Source: Thermomonas sp. HDW16 | Lineage (GTDB): Bacteria; Pseudomonadota; Gammaproteobacteria; Xanthomonadales; Xanthomonadaceae | Length of the DNA stretch: 64,000 bases | Assembly: GCF_011302915.1 (NCBI RefSeq) | Contig: NZ_CP049872.1 | Span: 62,001 to 126,000, forward strand | Reading direction: 5' to 3' | Shown here: positions 27,765 to 36,868 of the stretch, one piece after another | Layout of the letters: each line of letters opens with the position of its first letter | Position numbering within the stretch: the first letter of the stretch is position 1 | Notes under the pieces: generated by a model | Seen by the model: the letters and a program-made list of their open reading frames with translations, nothing else | The model's database searches: none | Told to the model about the DNA's origin: nothing | Position numbers and translations under genes: made by a program

Positions 27765-29105
27765 ATGCCTGTCGCCCCACGCCTCCGATCCGTGTTCCGC
27801 ATTACCCTGCTGAGCGGCCTGCTGGCTGCCGCACCACTCACCGCGCAGCAGGCGCCGCCGCCACCGTTGGCCTTCCCGGGCGCAATGGGCTGGGCCGCGC
27901 ACACGCCGGGCGGGCGCGGCGGCAAGATCGTCCGGGTCACCACCCTGGCCGCCGAAGGACCGGGCTCGCTGCGCGAGGCCGTGGATACGAAAGGGCCGCG
28001 CATCGTGGTGTTCGAAGTGGGCGGAGTGATCGACCTCGGGGCCAAGGCGCTGAAGATTCGCGAACCGTTCCTGACCATCGCTGGACAAACCGCGCCGCAG
28101 CCGGGCATCACCCTGATCCGCGGCGGCATCGACCTCAGCGCGCACGACGCGGTGATCCAGCACATCCGGGTGCGCGCGGGCGAGGCCGGGCTGGCGAAGA
28201 TGAGCGGTACCGACTTCGATTCGATCAGCACCGTCGGCGCCTATAACGTGATCGTCGACCACTGTTCGCTGACCTGGTCCACCGACGAGAACCTGTCCGC
28301 CTCCGGCACCCGCTTCAAGGGCGACACGCCGGAGCAATGGCGCGAAGGCACCTCGCACCGCATCACCTTCAGCAACAACATCCTGGCCGAAGGCCTGGGC
28401 TACGCCACCCACGCCAAGGGCGAGCATTCGAAGGGTTCGCTGATCCACGACAACGCGCGCGACATCCTGATCATCGGCAACCTGTATTCGCAGAACCGCG
28501 AACGCAACCCGATGTTCAAGGGCGGCACCCAGGGCTGGGTGGTGAACAACCTGATCTACAACCCGGGCCAGCGCGCGGTGCACTACAACCTGATCGCCGC
28601 GGAATGGCTGGGCCATCCCTACCAGGACGGACGGCTGGTGCTGGTCGGCAATTCGATGCGCGGCGGCCCGAACACGCCGGAGCGCACGCCGTTCTTCCAG
28701 TTCGGCGGCTCGGGCTGGCTGGACCTGTACATGGAAGACAACCTGGCGGTGGATCGTTACGGCGAACCCTTGCCGCAGACCGGCCGCTACAGCAGCAACG
28801 ACGTCGGCTGGCGCATGCTCAAGTCGCGGCCGCCGCTGCCGTTCGGGGTCACGCCGATGCCGGCGAAGGACGTGCAGGACAGCGTGATCGCCAATGCCGG
28901 CGCACGCCCGTGGGACCGCGACGATATCGACCGGCGGATCCTCGAGAACGCCATCGAAGGACGCGGCAAGCACATCGACAGCGAACAGGAAGTCGGCGGC
29001 TATCCCAAACACGCGGAAACCCGGCAGGCCTTCGTGCCGGCGGACTGGAACCTGGACACGATGGAACCGCTGAAGCCGTTGCCGCGCCGCGAACCGCTGC
29101 GCTGA
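27765..29105 (+). CDS. Pectate lyase, PL1 family
   Basis: Secreted right-handed beta-helix lyase of 446 residues that cleaves polygalacturonan. The signal peptide is in the first about 30 residues (FRITLLSGLLAAAPLTAQQ). PL1 motifs are the N-terminal GAMGWAAHTPGGRGGKI, LREAVDTKGPRIVVFEVGG, and the calcium/active-site region VDHCSLTWSTDENLS with NNILAEGLGYATHAKGEHSK. The start at 27765 is supported by GGAG six bases upstream; 27753 is an alternative. The stop overlaps the esterase start by one base (TGATG), so the pair is co-translated. Confidence 0.9.
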   Translation: MPVAPRLRSVFRITLLSGLLAAAPLTAQQAPPPPLAFPGAMGWAAHTPGGRGGKIVRVTTLAAEGPGSLREAVDTKGPRIVVFEVGGVIDLGAKALKIREPFLTIAGQTAPQPGITLIRGGIDLSAHDAVIQHIRVRAGEAGLAKMSGTDFDSISTVGAYNVIVDHCSLTWSTDENLSASGTRFKGDTPEQWREGTSHRITFSNNILAEGLGYATHAKGEHSKGSLIHDNARDILIIGNLYSQNRERNPMFKGGTQGWVVNNLIYNPGQRAVHYNLIAAEWLGHPYQDGRLVLVGNSMRGGPNTPERTPFFQFGGSGWLDLYMEDNLAVDRYGEPLPQTGRYSSNDVGWRMLKSRPPLPFGVTPMPAKDVQDSVIANAGARPWDRDDIDRRILENAIEGRGKHIDSEQEVGGYPKHAETRQAFVPADWNLDTMEPLKPLPRREPLR

Positions 29106-30688
29106 TGCCGATGGATCGCGAACGCCGGCGCCTGCTGCAGGCATCGTTCGCACTCGGACTGGCGGCATCGACGCCAGCCTTCGCAACACCGCGCATCGAA
29201 CACAGCACTGCACGCACCCGCAGCGGCCGCATCCTCGGCCTGCGCGACGGCGACCTGCATGTCTTCCGCGGCATCCCGTATGGTGCGGACACCGCGGCAT
29301 ACCGCTTCCAGCCGCCGCGACGCGAAGCGCCCTGGCGCGGCACGCGCACAGCGCTGGCGTTCGGTAACAGCGCACCGCAGTCCGGCAACGACGGCCCAGG
29401 CAGCGAAGACTGCCTGTTCCTCAACGTGACCACGCCCGGCCTGCGCGACGGCGGGCGACGACCGATCCTGGTCTACATCCATGGCGGCGGCTACAACAAC
29501 GGCAGCGGCAGCGATCCGTTGTACGACGGTCGCCGCCTGTGCGCGGCCGGAGACGTAGTGGTGGTCACCGTCAACCATCGACTCAACGCGTTCGGCTATC
29601 TCCATCTCGGCGAGTTCGACGAACGCTTCGCCAGCTCCGGCAATGCCGGCCAGCTCGATCTGGTCGCGGCATTGCAATGGGTGCGCGATCACGCCGCGGA
29701 ATTCGGCGGCGACGCCGGCAATGTGACCGTGTTCGGCCAATCCGGTGGTGGTGCCAAGATCGCCACCCTGATGGCGATGCCAGCGGCACGCGGCCTGTTC
29801 CATCGCGCATGGACGATGAGCGGGCAACAGGTCACCGCCGCCGGCCCGCGCGCCGCCGCGCAACGCGCACGGCTGTACATGGATGCGCTCGGCGCACGCG
29901 ATGTCGATGCGCTGTCGCACCTGCCAATGGCATCTCTGGTCGCGGCATTGCGCACGCGCGATCCTTCGCGCGTCGAGGACAGCTCGCTCTACTTCGGTCC
30001 GGTAATGGACGGCAACGCCTTGCCGCGGCATCCGTTCTGGCCGGATGCGCCACCGCAGTCGGCGGTAATCCCGATGGTGATCGGCAATACCCGCGACGAG
30101 ACCCGCGCGTTCCTGGGCAACGATCCGGCCAACTTCAGCCTCGGCTGGGGCGAACTGCCGGAGAAGTTGCGCAAGCAGCAGTACGTCGACATCGATCCGC
30201 ACGAGGTCATCGCCGAATACCGGCAGCTGTATCCGCACTACACGCCATCGGAAGTGTTCTTCGCCGCCACCACCGCCGGGCGCTCATGGCGCGGCGCGGT
30301 GGAGGAACTGGAGGCACGTGCGGCGCAAGGCGGGAACACCTGGGCCTACCAACTCGATTGGTATCCCGATACCGACCAAGGCCGGCGCACGCGCGCCTTC
30401 CACACGCTGGATATCCCGCTGGTGTTCGACAACATCGCGCAACCGGGTTCGCGCACCGGCACCTCGGACGAAGCACGCAACGTGGCAGCGGCAATGCGCG
30501 ATGTGCTGCTCGCCTTCGCCCGCAGCGGCGATCCACGCACGGGCGCGACTGCATCGTGGTCGCCATATTCGCTGCCGCGTCGCGAGACGATGGTGTTCGG
30601 CGCCACGCCGACGATGCAGGACGATCCACGCGGCGGAGAGCGCCGCCTGTATCGGCGTGCACCCTTCGTCCAGCGCGGCACGTTCTAA
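29105..30688 (+). CDS. Carboxylesterase type B, pectin cluster
   Basis: Secreted alpha/beta-hydrolase of 527 residues. The signal peptide (about residues 1-25) is followed by the type-B signatures EDCLFLNV and the nucleophile elbow VFGQSGGGAK, with the oxyanion motif YIHGGGYNNG. The C-terminal acid and histidine regions fall near GNTRDETRAF and FHTLDIPLVFD. Because it is translationally coupled to a pectate lyase, removal of methyl or acetyl esters from pectin is likely, but the substrate is inferred. A second start two codons in (29111) is possible. Confidence 0.85.
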   Translation: MPMDRERRRLLQASFALGLAASTPAFATPRIEHSTARTRSGRILGLRDGDLHVFRGIPYGADTAAYRFQPPRREAPWRGTRTALAFGNSAPQSGNDGPGSEDCLFLNVTTPGLRDGGRRPILVYIHGGGYNNGSGSDPLYDGRRLCAAGDVVVVTVNHRLNAFGYLHLGEFDERFASSGNAGQLDLVAALQWVRDHAAEFGGDAGNVTVFGQSGGGAKIATLMAMPAARGLFHRAWTMSGQQVTAAGPRAAAQRARLYMDALGARDVDALSHLPMASLVAALRTRDPSRVEDSSLYFGPVMDGNALPRHPFWPDAPPQSAVIPMVIGNTRDETRAFLGNDPANFSLGWGELPEKLRKQQYVDIDPHEVIAEYRQLYPHYTPSEVFFAATTAGRSWRGAVEELEARAAQGGNTWAYQLDWYPDTDQGRRTRAFHTLDIPLVFDNIAQPGSRTGTSDEARNVAAAMRDVLLAFARSGDPRTGATASWSPYSLPRRETMVFGATPTMQDDPRGGERRLYRRAPFVQRGTF

Positions 30689-30713
30689 GCCCAGATACGC
30701 GACATACACGACC

Positions 30714-30756
30714 AAAAAAAAACCGCGTGCACGGGGCCGTCCTCCCGTGCACGCGG
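30714..30756 (-). terminator. Rho-independent terminator of the TonB receptor gene
   Basis: A 13-bp perfect stem (CCGCGTGCACGGG at 30723-30735, CCCGTGCACGCGG at 30744-30756) is followed on the minus strand by nine T residues (A9 at 30714-30722). It lies 12 bases after the receptor stop. A strong intrinsic terminator that may also serve the converging esterase gene. Confidence 0.9.
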
Positions 30757-30768
30757 CCTTGCCAAGCG

Positions 30769-33678
30769 TCAGAACTTGTAACGGAACCCTGCGTAGAACT
30801 GCCGGCCGGTGTGGTGGTAGACGGACGGACGGTCGCCCACCGAATCCACGAACTGGTCGTTGAACTCGTCGGTCAGGTTGATCCCTTCCACGGTGAACGA
30901 CAGGTTGTCGCTGAAGTTGTAGCTGGTCGAGAAATCGATGTTGAAGGTATTGCGCTTGCCTTCGACATCGTTGCCGTTCTGCCCGGGCACGCGCTGCAGG
31001 TAATCGTCGCGGTAGGAACCGGACACGCGCGCGCTGAACTTGCCGTCGTCGTAGTACAGGGTCGCGTTGTACGCGTCCGGCGACAGGTTGACCAGATTGT
31101 CGATCACATAGGTATTGCTGGTCGGCGAGATCGCATAGGAGATCTCGGATTCGACGTGCGTGTAGTTGATGAGCGTGCCGAAGTTGCTCCAGAAGCCAGG
31201 CAGGAAGCGGAATGCCTGCTGATAGTTGATCTCGAAACCCTTCAGCGGGCCGCCCGGGGTGTTGACCGCGGAAGTGATCTCGAACGGGGTGTCGTTCGGC
31301 ATGCCCGTGGGCAGCAGGCTGTCCGGCAACCCGGTGGTGTTGAACGGACGCGTCTCGCGCAGGTTCTGGATGTAGGTGCCGATGTCCTTGTAGAAGTACG
31401 CCGCGCTCAACAGCGAGTCCTCGGCGAAATACCACTCGGCGCTGAGGTCGTAGGTCTTGGCGCGGAACGGCTCCAGCAGCGGGTTGCCGGTAGTGATCGT
31501 GCGCAGGGTGGTATTCACCGTGCCGCCGGGCGACAGGTTGGCCAGCTGCGGACGCGCCATCACCTTGGCCGCACCGAAGCGGAATATCAGTTCGTCGGTG
31601 AAATTCCAGGCCAGATTCAACGACGGCAGCCAATCCTTGTAGCTGTTGTCCACCGTGACCTCGGTACCGCCGGCCGTGGCCAGGTAACCGGTCGCTTTGA
31701 TGTCGGTCTTGGCGTAACGCACGCCGACGTTGCCGCGCAACGGCCTGTCCATCAGGTCGACGTCGAAGTCCATCTGCACGAACGCGCCGGTGTCTTCCTC
31801 GATCACCGCGCGGTTGTTGCCGCGCGCGTTGCCGTTGGTGATGCTGGCCAGGCTGAAATCGCCGCCGGCCACGCCGGTATTGCAGTTGCAATAGATGTTG
31901 AACAGCTGCGCGAGCTTGTCCAGGTCCGGGATCAGCCAGCCTGACGGTACGTTACCGCTCATGCCGCTGCCGAAGCCGCTCAGGACCTTGCTGATGTCGG
32001 CAAGCGTCGTGCCCGCCGGCAGCGCCGGCACCACGGTCTCGCTGGGGCGGCGGAACTCGAAGGTCGAGTTGTCGTATTTCTTCCAGCTGCCACCCGCCTT
32101 CAGCGTGACGCTTGGATTGGCGATGAACTCGAAGTTGGCCTGGAAGGTTTCGAAGATGTTGGTGGTGCCCAGCGGGCGGATGCGGATTTCCGAACCGGTC
32201 GAATTGGCCGGCGGCGAACTCACCCACTGCCATGCGGCCGGGTTGTTGACGTCGAACGGATAGGTGATCAGCGGCTCGCGATCGTTGTTGCGGAAGTCCC
32301 AGCTGTAGCCATCGACGTTCTGGATGTCGAAGGTGACCGTGGTCTGGGTCGGGTTCTCGAAATCGGATTTCGAGCGGCCACCGATCAGGCGCATCGAGAA
32401 CCTGTCGTTGAACTCGTGCTCGAGGTCGGCGGTGAACTGGGTGAACTTGGTGGACAGATCGTCGAAACGCGATTCCGAACGCACGTCGACGTTGTTGAAC
32501 ACGCCATACACCATGTTGCCGCGGCCATCGACTTCGGCGGCCACCACTTCGGTCTGCGGCTTGCCGCCCTGCGCGGCGGTACGGCTGAACGAAATGGATT
32601 CCAGGAAATCTTCCCGGCGGGTGGCATCGAAGCGCGAATACATGCCGTCCAGCGACAGCGTGGTGTCGTCGCTGATCTTGAATTGCAGCGAACCGGTCAC
32701 GCCCAGGCGTTCCTGTTCATGGGTCAGGCGGCCGTAGCGCGGCAGGCGCGGATGGAACACGCCGGCGCCCATCGCGGTGTTGTACGCAGCGACATTCGAT
32801 GCCGTATTCGCCGGGCGCGGGATGCCGGTGCCGCAGTTGGCCGCACTGGAACCGGCGCCGCTGGCCGGGTTGGCCGGCGTCACGCCCAGCGGGCTGCAGA
32901 AGCCGCCGGAATTGATGCCGGGCTCCCAGCGCACCGCGCTGAAGCCTTCCTCCAGCAGGTCGCGCTTGCTGTAGGACACCGACAGCAACGCGCCGATCTT
33001 GCCATCCGCGAAGATGTTGCTGATCAGCGCCGAGCCGCGCGGATCCCAGGATTCGGACAAGTCGTTGTAGCCCATCTGCCCGGTCACGGTGGCGGTGAAG
33101 CCGTCGTAGTCGAACGGGCGGGCGCTGCGCAGGTCGACGGTGGCGCCGAGCGAGCCTTCCTCGATCGACGCCGACTGGGTCTTGCGCACGGTGAGGTTGC
33201 TGAAGAGTTCCGACGCGAACACGTTGAAGTCGAAACCGCGACCGCGGTTGGCGCCGCCCGAGCTGTCGGTGCCGCCGGTGGTCGACAATGCCTCCATGCC
33301 GTTGATGCGCACGCGGGTGAAGTCGGGGCCCAGGCCGCGCACGGTGATCGAGCGGCCTTCGCCGGCATCGCGGTCGATCGACACGCCGGGGATGCGCTGC
33401 AGCGATTCGGCAAGGTTCAGGTCCGGGAACTTGCCGATGTCCTCGGCCACGATCGAATCGATCTGCTCGGTGCTGTCGCGCTTCTCGTCCAGCGCCTTGG
33501 CCAAGCTCTGGCGGAAAGTACCGACCACGGTCACCGTGTCCAGGTCCTTCGCTTCTTCGGCGGGCGGCTTCGTCGTCTGTTGCTCCTGCGCGGCCACGGG
33601 CGTGACATACAGGGCGAGGGCGATCGATGCCGCAAGTATGGAAACCGGTGTCTTTTTGTTCGTGCTCAACTGGCGCAT
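30769..33678 (-). CDS. TonB-dependent receptor, pectin cluster
   Basis: Outer-membrane active transporter of 969 residues, of the long Xanthomonas/Caulobacter type. The signal peptide (about 1-30, ending VTPVAAQ) is followed by a TonB-box-like DTVTVVG. The plug begins DEKRDSTEQIDSIVAEDIGKFPD..LAESLQRIPGVSIDR with RVRINGMEA. A 22-strand barrel ends in GFRYKF with terminal Phe. The start at 33678 has GGAGG upstream. Its place between pectate lyase and kdgK suggests uptake of pectin oligomers (inference). It is a single gene with its own terminator. Confidence 0.93.
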   Translation of the reverse strand: MRQLSTNKKTPVSILAASIALALYVTPVAAQEQQTTKPPAEEAKDLDTVTVVGTFRQSLAKALDEKRDSTEQIDSIVAEDIGKFPDLNLAESLQRIPGVSIDRDAGEGRSITVRGLGPDFTRVRINGMEALSTTGGTDSSGGANRGRGFDFNVFASELFSNLTVRKTQSASIEEGSLGATVDLRSARPFDYDGFTATVTGQMGYNDLSESWDPRGSALISNIFADGKIGALLSVSYSKRDLLEEGFSAVRWEPGINSGGFCSPLGVTPANPASGAGSSAANCGTGIPRPANTASNVAAYNTAMGAGVFHPRLPRYGRLTHEQERLGVTGSLQFKISDDTTLSLDGMYSRFDATRREDFLESISFSRTAAQGGKPQTEVVAAEVDGRGNMVYGVFNNVDVRSESRFDDLSTKFTQFTADLEHEFNDRFSMRLIGGRSKSDFENPTQTTVTFDIQNVDGYSWDFRNNDREPLITYPFDVNNPAAWQWVSSPPANSTGSEIRIRPLGTTNIFETFQANFEFIANPSVTLKAGGSWKKYDNSTFEFRRPSETVVPALPAGTTLADISKVLSGFGSGMSGNVPSGWLIPDLDKLAQLFNIYCNCNTGVAGGDFSLASITNGNARGNNRAVIEEDTGAFVQMDFDVDLMDRPLRGNVGVRYAKTDIKATGYLATAGGTEVTVDNSYKDWLPSLNLAWNFTDELIFRFGAAKVMARPQLANLSPGGTVNTTLRTITTGNPLLEPFRAKTYDLSAEWYFAEDSLLSAAYFYKDIGTYIQNLRETRPFNTTGLPDSLLPTGMPNDTPFEITSAVNTPGGPLKGFEINYQQAFRFLPGFWSNFGTLINYTHVESEISYAISPTSNTYVIDNLVNLSPDAYNATLYYDDGKFSARVSGSYRDDYLQRVPGQNGNDVEGKRNTFNIDFSTSYNFSDNLSFTVEGINLTDEFNDQFVDSVGDRPSVYHHTGRQFYAGFRYKF
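33639..33652. promoter_or_regulatory. Operator-like site at the start of the TonB receptor gene
   Basis: TGGAAACCGGTGTC matches the kduI operator TGGTAACCGGTGTC in 13 of 14 positions. It lies inside the coding region, about codons 9-14, an unusual place, so it could be a downstream operator or chance. The match is visual. Confidence 0.5.
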
Positions 33679-33760
33679 CTGAATCCCCCTCCGGATGATG
33701 CATTGAATTTCATGCGTGCCTTGACGTGGCGCCCGCACTTCCCTAGGTTCGTCAGCGGAA

Positions 33761-33777
33761 AATGACACCGCTGGTCA
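33761..33777. promoter_or_regulatory. Operator-like inverted repeat between TonB receptor and kdgK
   Basis: AATGACACCGCTGGTCA shares AATGACACCG with the other pectin-cluster sites and forms TGAC-N7-GTCA. It lies in the divergent gap, about 90 bases from each start, where it could control both genes. Confidence 0.5.
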
Positions 33778-33859
33778 AAACCGTAGCACTAGCCGGGCGA
33801 CAAGGCATGCTGCAGTGCACGATGGCGGTACCGTGGCGGAAACCGGAGGGGTACGGGCA

Positions 33860-34882
33860 ATGACGGATCGAGTGCTGTGTTTCGGTGAAATCCTGCTGCG
33901 GCTGGCCGCGCCGGGGCGCGAGCTACTGTTGCAGACGCCACGCCTGGACGTGCACGTGGGCGGCGCCGAGGCCAATGTCGCGGTCTCGCTGGCGGCGTTC
34001 GGCCATGCCAGCGCGATGGCCGGCGTGCTGCCTGCCAATCCGCTGGGATACGCCGCGCGCGACGCCCTGCGCCGACATGGCGTGGACACCACCGCACTGC
34101 GTTTCGACGAAGGCCGCATGGGCCTGTATTTCTACACCACCGGCGCCGGCCACCGTCCCAGCGAAGTGCTGTACGACCGCGCCGGCTCCGCATTCGCGCT
34201 CGCCGCAGCTGACACCTACGACTGGCCCGCCCTGCTCGCGGATACGCGCCTGCTGCACCTCTCCGGGATCACCCCCGCGCTCGGCCCCGCGACCGCACAG
34301 GCCGCGCTGGAGGCCGCGCGCGCGGCACGCGCGGCTGGTGTGCTGGTCTCGTTCGACGGCAACTATCGGGCCAAGCTGTGGGCCGCGTGGGATGGCGATC
34401 CGCGTACCCGCCTGCACGCGCTGCTGCTGGAAACCGACCTCGCCTTCGCCGATCACCGCGACATCGAACTGGTGCTGGGCATCGATGGCGACGCGTCACT
34501 GTCCGCGCGCGACCGTTTCACTGCCGCCGCTGGCGCTGCGTTCGCGGCGTTCCCGCGCCTGCAACGCATCGCCACCACCACCCGCGCGCAGGCCAGCGTC
34601 GACCACCACCGCCTGGGCGCGATGCTGGCCACCCGCGATGGCGCGTTGCACGTACGCGACGGCATCGAGCTTGGCGGGATCGTCGACCGCATCGGCGCTG
34701 GCGATGCCTTCGCCGCCGGCGTGCTGCATGGCCTGCTGGCGGGCATGGACGATGCGGACAGCCTGGCCTTCGGACAGGCCGCAGCCTGCCTCAAGCATTA
34801 CCTGCCGGGCGACGCCAGCCTGGCCAGCGCGGCCGATGTGATGGCCCTGCTCAACGGCGAACGCCTCGACGTCCGCCGCTGA
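33860..34882 (+). CDS. kdgK: 2-keto-3-deoxygluconate kinase KdgK (PfkB family)
   Basis: Ribokinase-like kinase of 340 residues that phosphorylates 2-keto-3-deoxygluconate to KDPG. The N-terminal CFGEILLRLAAPGRE and substrate loop VGGAEANVAVSLAAFG are typical of KdgK. The C-terminal PfkB signature DRIGAGDAFAAG has the catalytic base Asp282. The start at 33860 is preferred over 33815 because it matches the family start. It completes the KduI-KduD-KdgK route; no KDPG aldolase gene is in the window. Confidence 0.9.
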   Translation: MTDRVLCFGEILLRLAAPGRELLLQTPRLDVHVGGAEANVAVSLAAFGHASAMAGVLPANPLGYAARDALRRHGVDTTALRFDEGRMGLYFYTTGAGHRPSEVLYDRAGSAFALAAADTYDWPALLADTRLLHLSGITPALGPATAQAALEAARAARAAGVLVSFDGNYRAKLWAAWDGDPRTRLHALLLETDLAFADHRDIELVLGIDGDASLSARDRFTAAAGAAFAAFPRLQRIATTTRAQASVDHHRLGAMLATRDGALHVRDGIELGGIVDRIGAGDAFAAGVLHGLLAGMDDADSLAFGQAAACLKHYLPGDASLASAADVMALLNGERLDVRR

Positions 34883-34891
34883 GGATCGTGC

Positions 34892-36790
34892 TTACTGCGC
34901 ACTGCAGAAGCAGTGCGCCAGCGGGGTCACGCGGACGTTGCCGCGGTTCTCCAACGCGTTCTGCACGAAGCGCAGCGGCGCGTCGGATTGACTGGCGACA
35001 TGCTCCAGCAACAGCGCCTCGCCGATGCCGGAGGCGCGCAGCAGGCCAAGCCCGGCACGGCTGCTGACCAGGCCGCCGAACCATTGCGCGAACGGCTTGG
35101 CGGTTTCCTCCAGGTAGCGGGTCTGCCAGGTGTCGGGCTTGCCCAGCTTGGCGCGCGCAGCGGCATCCGCCACTGCGGCATCCACGCCGCCGAAGGCATC
35201 GACCAGCCCGCGCTGCTTGGCCTGCTCGCCGCTCCACACGCGGCCGCGCGCGACTTCATCGATCTGTTCCACGCTGCGTCCACGCGCCTGCGCGACCTTG
35301 CCGGTGAAATCGCGGTAACCCTTGTCGATCACCGACTGCACGATGGTGCCCACGCCCGGATCCAGCGCGCGTGTGATGTCGAACGCACCCGCGTACTTCG
35401 TGGTGCCCACGCCATCGGTATGCACGCCGATCTTGTCCAGCGCGCGGTTGGCGGTGGGGAACAGGCCGAAGATGCCGATCGAACCGGTAATGGTCGAGGG
35501 ATCCGCGTAGATGCGGTCGGCGTTCATGCTGATCCAGTAACCGCCGGAGGCGGCCACGTCGCCCATCGACACCACCACCGGCTTGCCGACCTTCTTCAGC
35601 GCAGCGACTTCGCGGCGGATCTGCTCGGAGGCGAACACTTCGCCGCCCGGCGAGTTCACCCGCAGCACCAGCGCCTTGACGTTGTCGTCGTCGCGCGCCG
35701 CGCGCAGCAGCGCCGAGGTGGATTCACCGCCCACCTTACCCGGCGGCGATTCGCCACCGGCGATCTCGCCTTCGGCCACCACCACCGCCACCTGCGGACG
35801 CATGTCGGCCGGCGACAACGCACCATCAAGGTGTTGTACGTACGTCTCCAACGCGACTTGCCGGAAGCCGCCCTCGGCGGTGTCGTCGGCGGTGCCGCCT
35901 TCGAGCAACAGGTCTTCGACCTCCTCGCGGGTCTTCAAGCCATCGACCAGCTTCTGCTTCAACGCGAGTTGCGCAAGATCGCCATTCGCTCCGGCGACCT
36001 GGTCGGCCATCGCGTCGATGTTCGCGGCAAGTACGGCCGGCTGCAGCCCGCGCGCCTTGCCGATGTCGGCCAGCATGCGCTGCCACACATCGTTCATCCA
36101 GAACAGGTCGGCTTCCTTCGATTCCGGCGATGCGGCGTCGAGGATGTAGGGCTCGGCGGCGGACTTGTACTCGCCCACCTTGAACAGGTGCATGTCCACG
36201 CCCAGCTTGTCCTGCAGGCCTTGGCGGTAGTACTGGCGGTAGCCGGCCAGGCCTTCCAGCATCACCCCGCCCTGCGACATCGGGTCGAGGTAGATCTTGT
36301 TCGCCTGCGCAGCGAGCAGGTACTGGCCTTGCGTGTAGTTGTCGCCATAAGCAATGACCTGCTTGCCGGCGGCCTTGACCTTGCCGATGGCGGCGGCGAC
36401 ATCGCGCAGCGAAGCAAAACCGCTCGGCTGGAATTCATCCAGTTGCAGCACCACGCGGTCGATGCGCTTGTCCGTGCTCGCCGCATCCAGCGCGCGCAGC
36501 AGGTCGCGCAGGCGCACTTCGCGGCAATCGTTGCTGTTGGTGGCGGCGGCGAACTTGCGGCTCAGCGGGTCGCAGCGGAACTGCTCGACCAGCTGGCCTT
36601 CCGGCGCGATCACCAGAGTCGACTTGTCGGCCAGCGGCGCCAGCTTGCCGCCGCCGAACATCGCCGCCAGCAGCAGGAACACCACCAGCAGGAACAGCAG
36701 GTTGAAGACCAGCCGACGGCTGAAATTGACGGCATCCCACAGGCCGATGAAAACGCGGGCGATGGGGCCGCGGCTGCGCGGTTGGTTCAT
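34892..36790 (-). CDS. sppA: Signal peptide peptidase SppA, 67K type
   Basis: Inner-membrane Ser-Lys protease that degrades cleaved signal peptides. It has 632 residues with one N-terminal membrane helix (LVFNLLFLLVVFLLLAAMF) and two SppA repeats, the double-length form of E. coli. The catalytic serine is about Ser415 in GDVAASGGYW. The Lys-bearing N-terminal repeat reads VIAYGDNYTQGQYLLAAQANKIYL. The family motif STITGSIGIFG is intact. It is convergent with kdgK, nine bases apart. Confidence 0.95.
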   Translation of the reverse strand: MNQPRSRGPIARVFIGLWDAVNFSRRLVFNLLFLLVVFLLLAAMFGGGKLAPLADKSTLVIAPEGQLVEQFRCDPLSRKFAAATNSNDCREVRLRDLLRALDAASTDKRIDRVVLQLDEFQPSGFASLRDVAAAIGKVKAAGKQVIAYGDNYTQGQYLLAAQANKIYLDPMSQGGVMLEGLAGYRQYYRQGLQDKLGVDMHLFKVGEYKSAAEPYILDAASPESKEADLFWMNDVWQRMLADIGKARGLQPAVLAANIDAMADQVAGANGDLAQLALKQKLVDGLKTREEVEDLLLEGGTADDTAEGGFRQVALETYVQHLDGALSPADMRPQVAVVVAEGEIAGGESPPGKVGGESTSALLRAARDDDNVKALVLRVNSPGGEVFASEQIRREVAALKKVGKPVVVSMGDVAASGGYWISMNADRIYADPSTITGSIGIFGLFPTANRALDKIGVHTDGVGTTKYAGAFDITRALDPGVGTIVQSVIDKGYRDFTGKVAQARGRSVEQIDEVARGRVWSGEQAKQRGLVDAFGGVDAAVADAAARAKLGKPDTWQTRYLEETAKPFAQWFGGLVSSRAGLGLLRASGIGEALLLEHVASQSDAPLRFVQNALENRGNVRVTPLAHCFCSAQ

Positions 36791-36868
36791 TGCGTGCTCC
36801 GGAAAAAACGAGTGCTGCGTGTAGGCGACATGCTACCGAGACGGCGTGAAAGGCTCATGCGGCATCGG

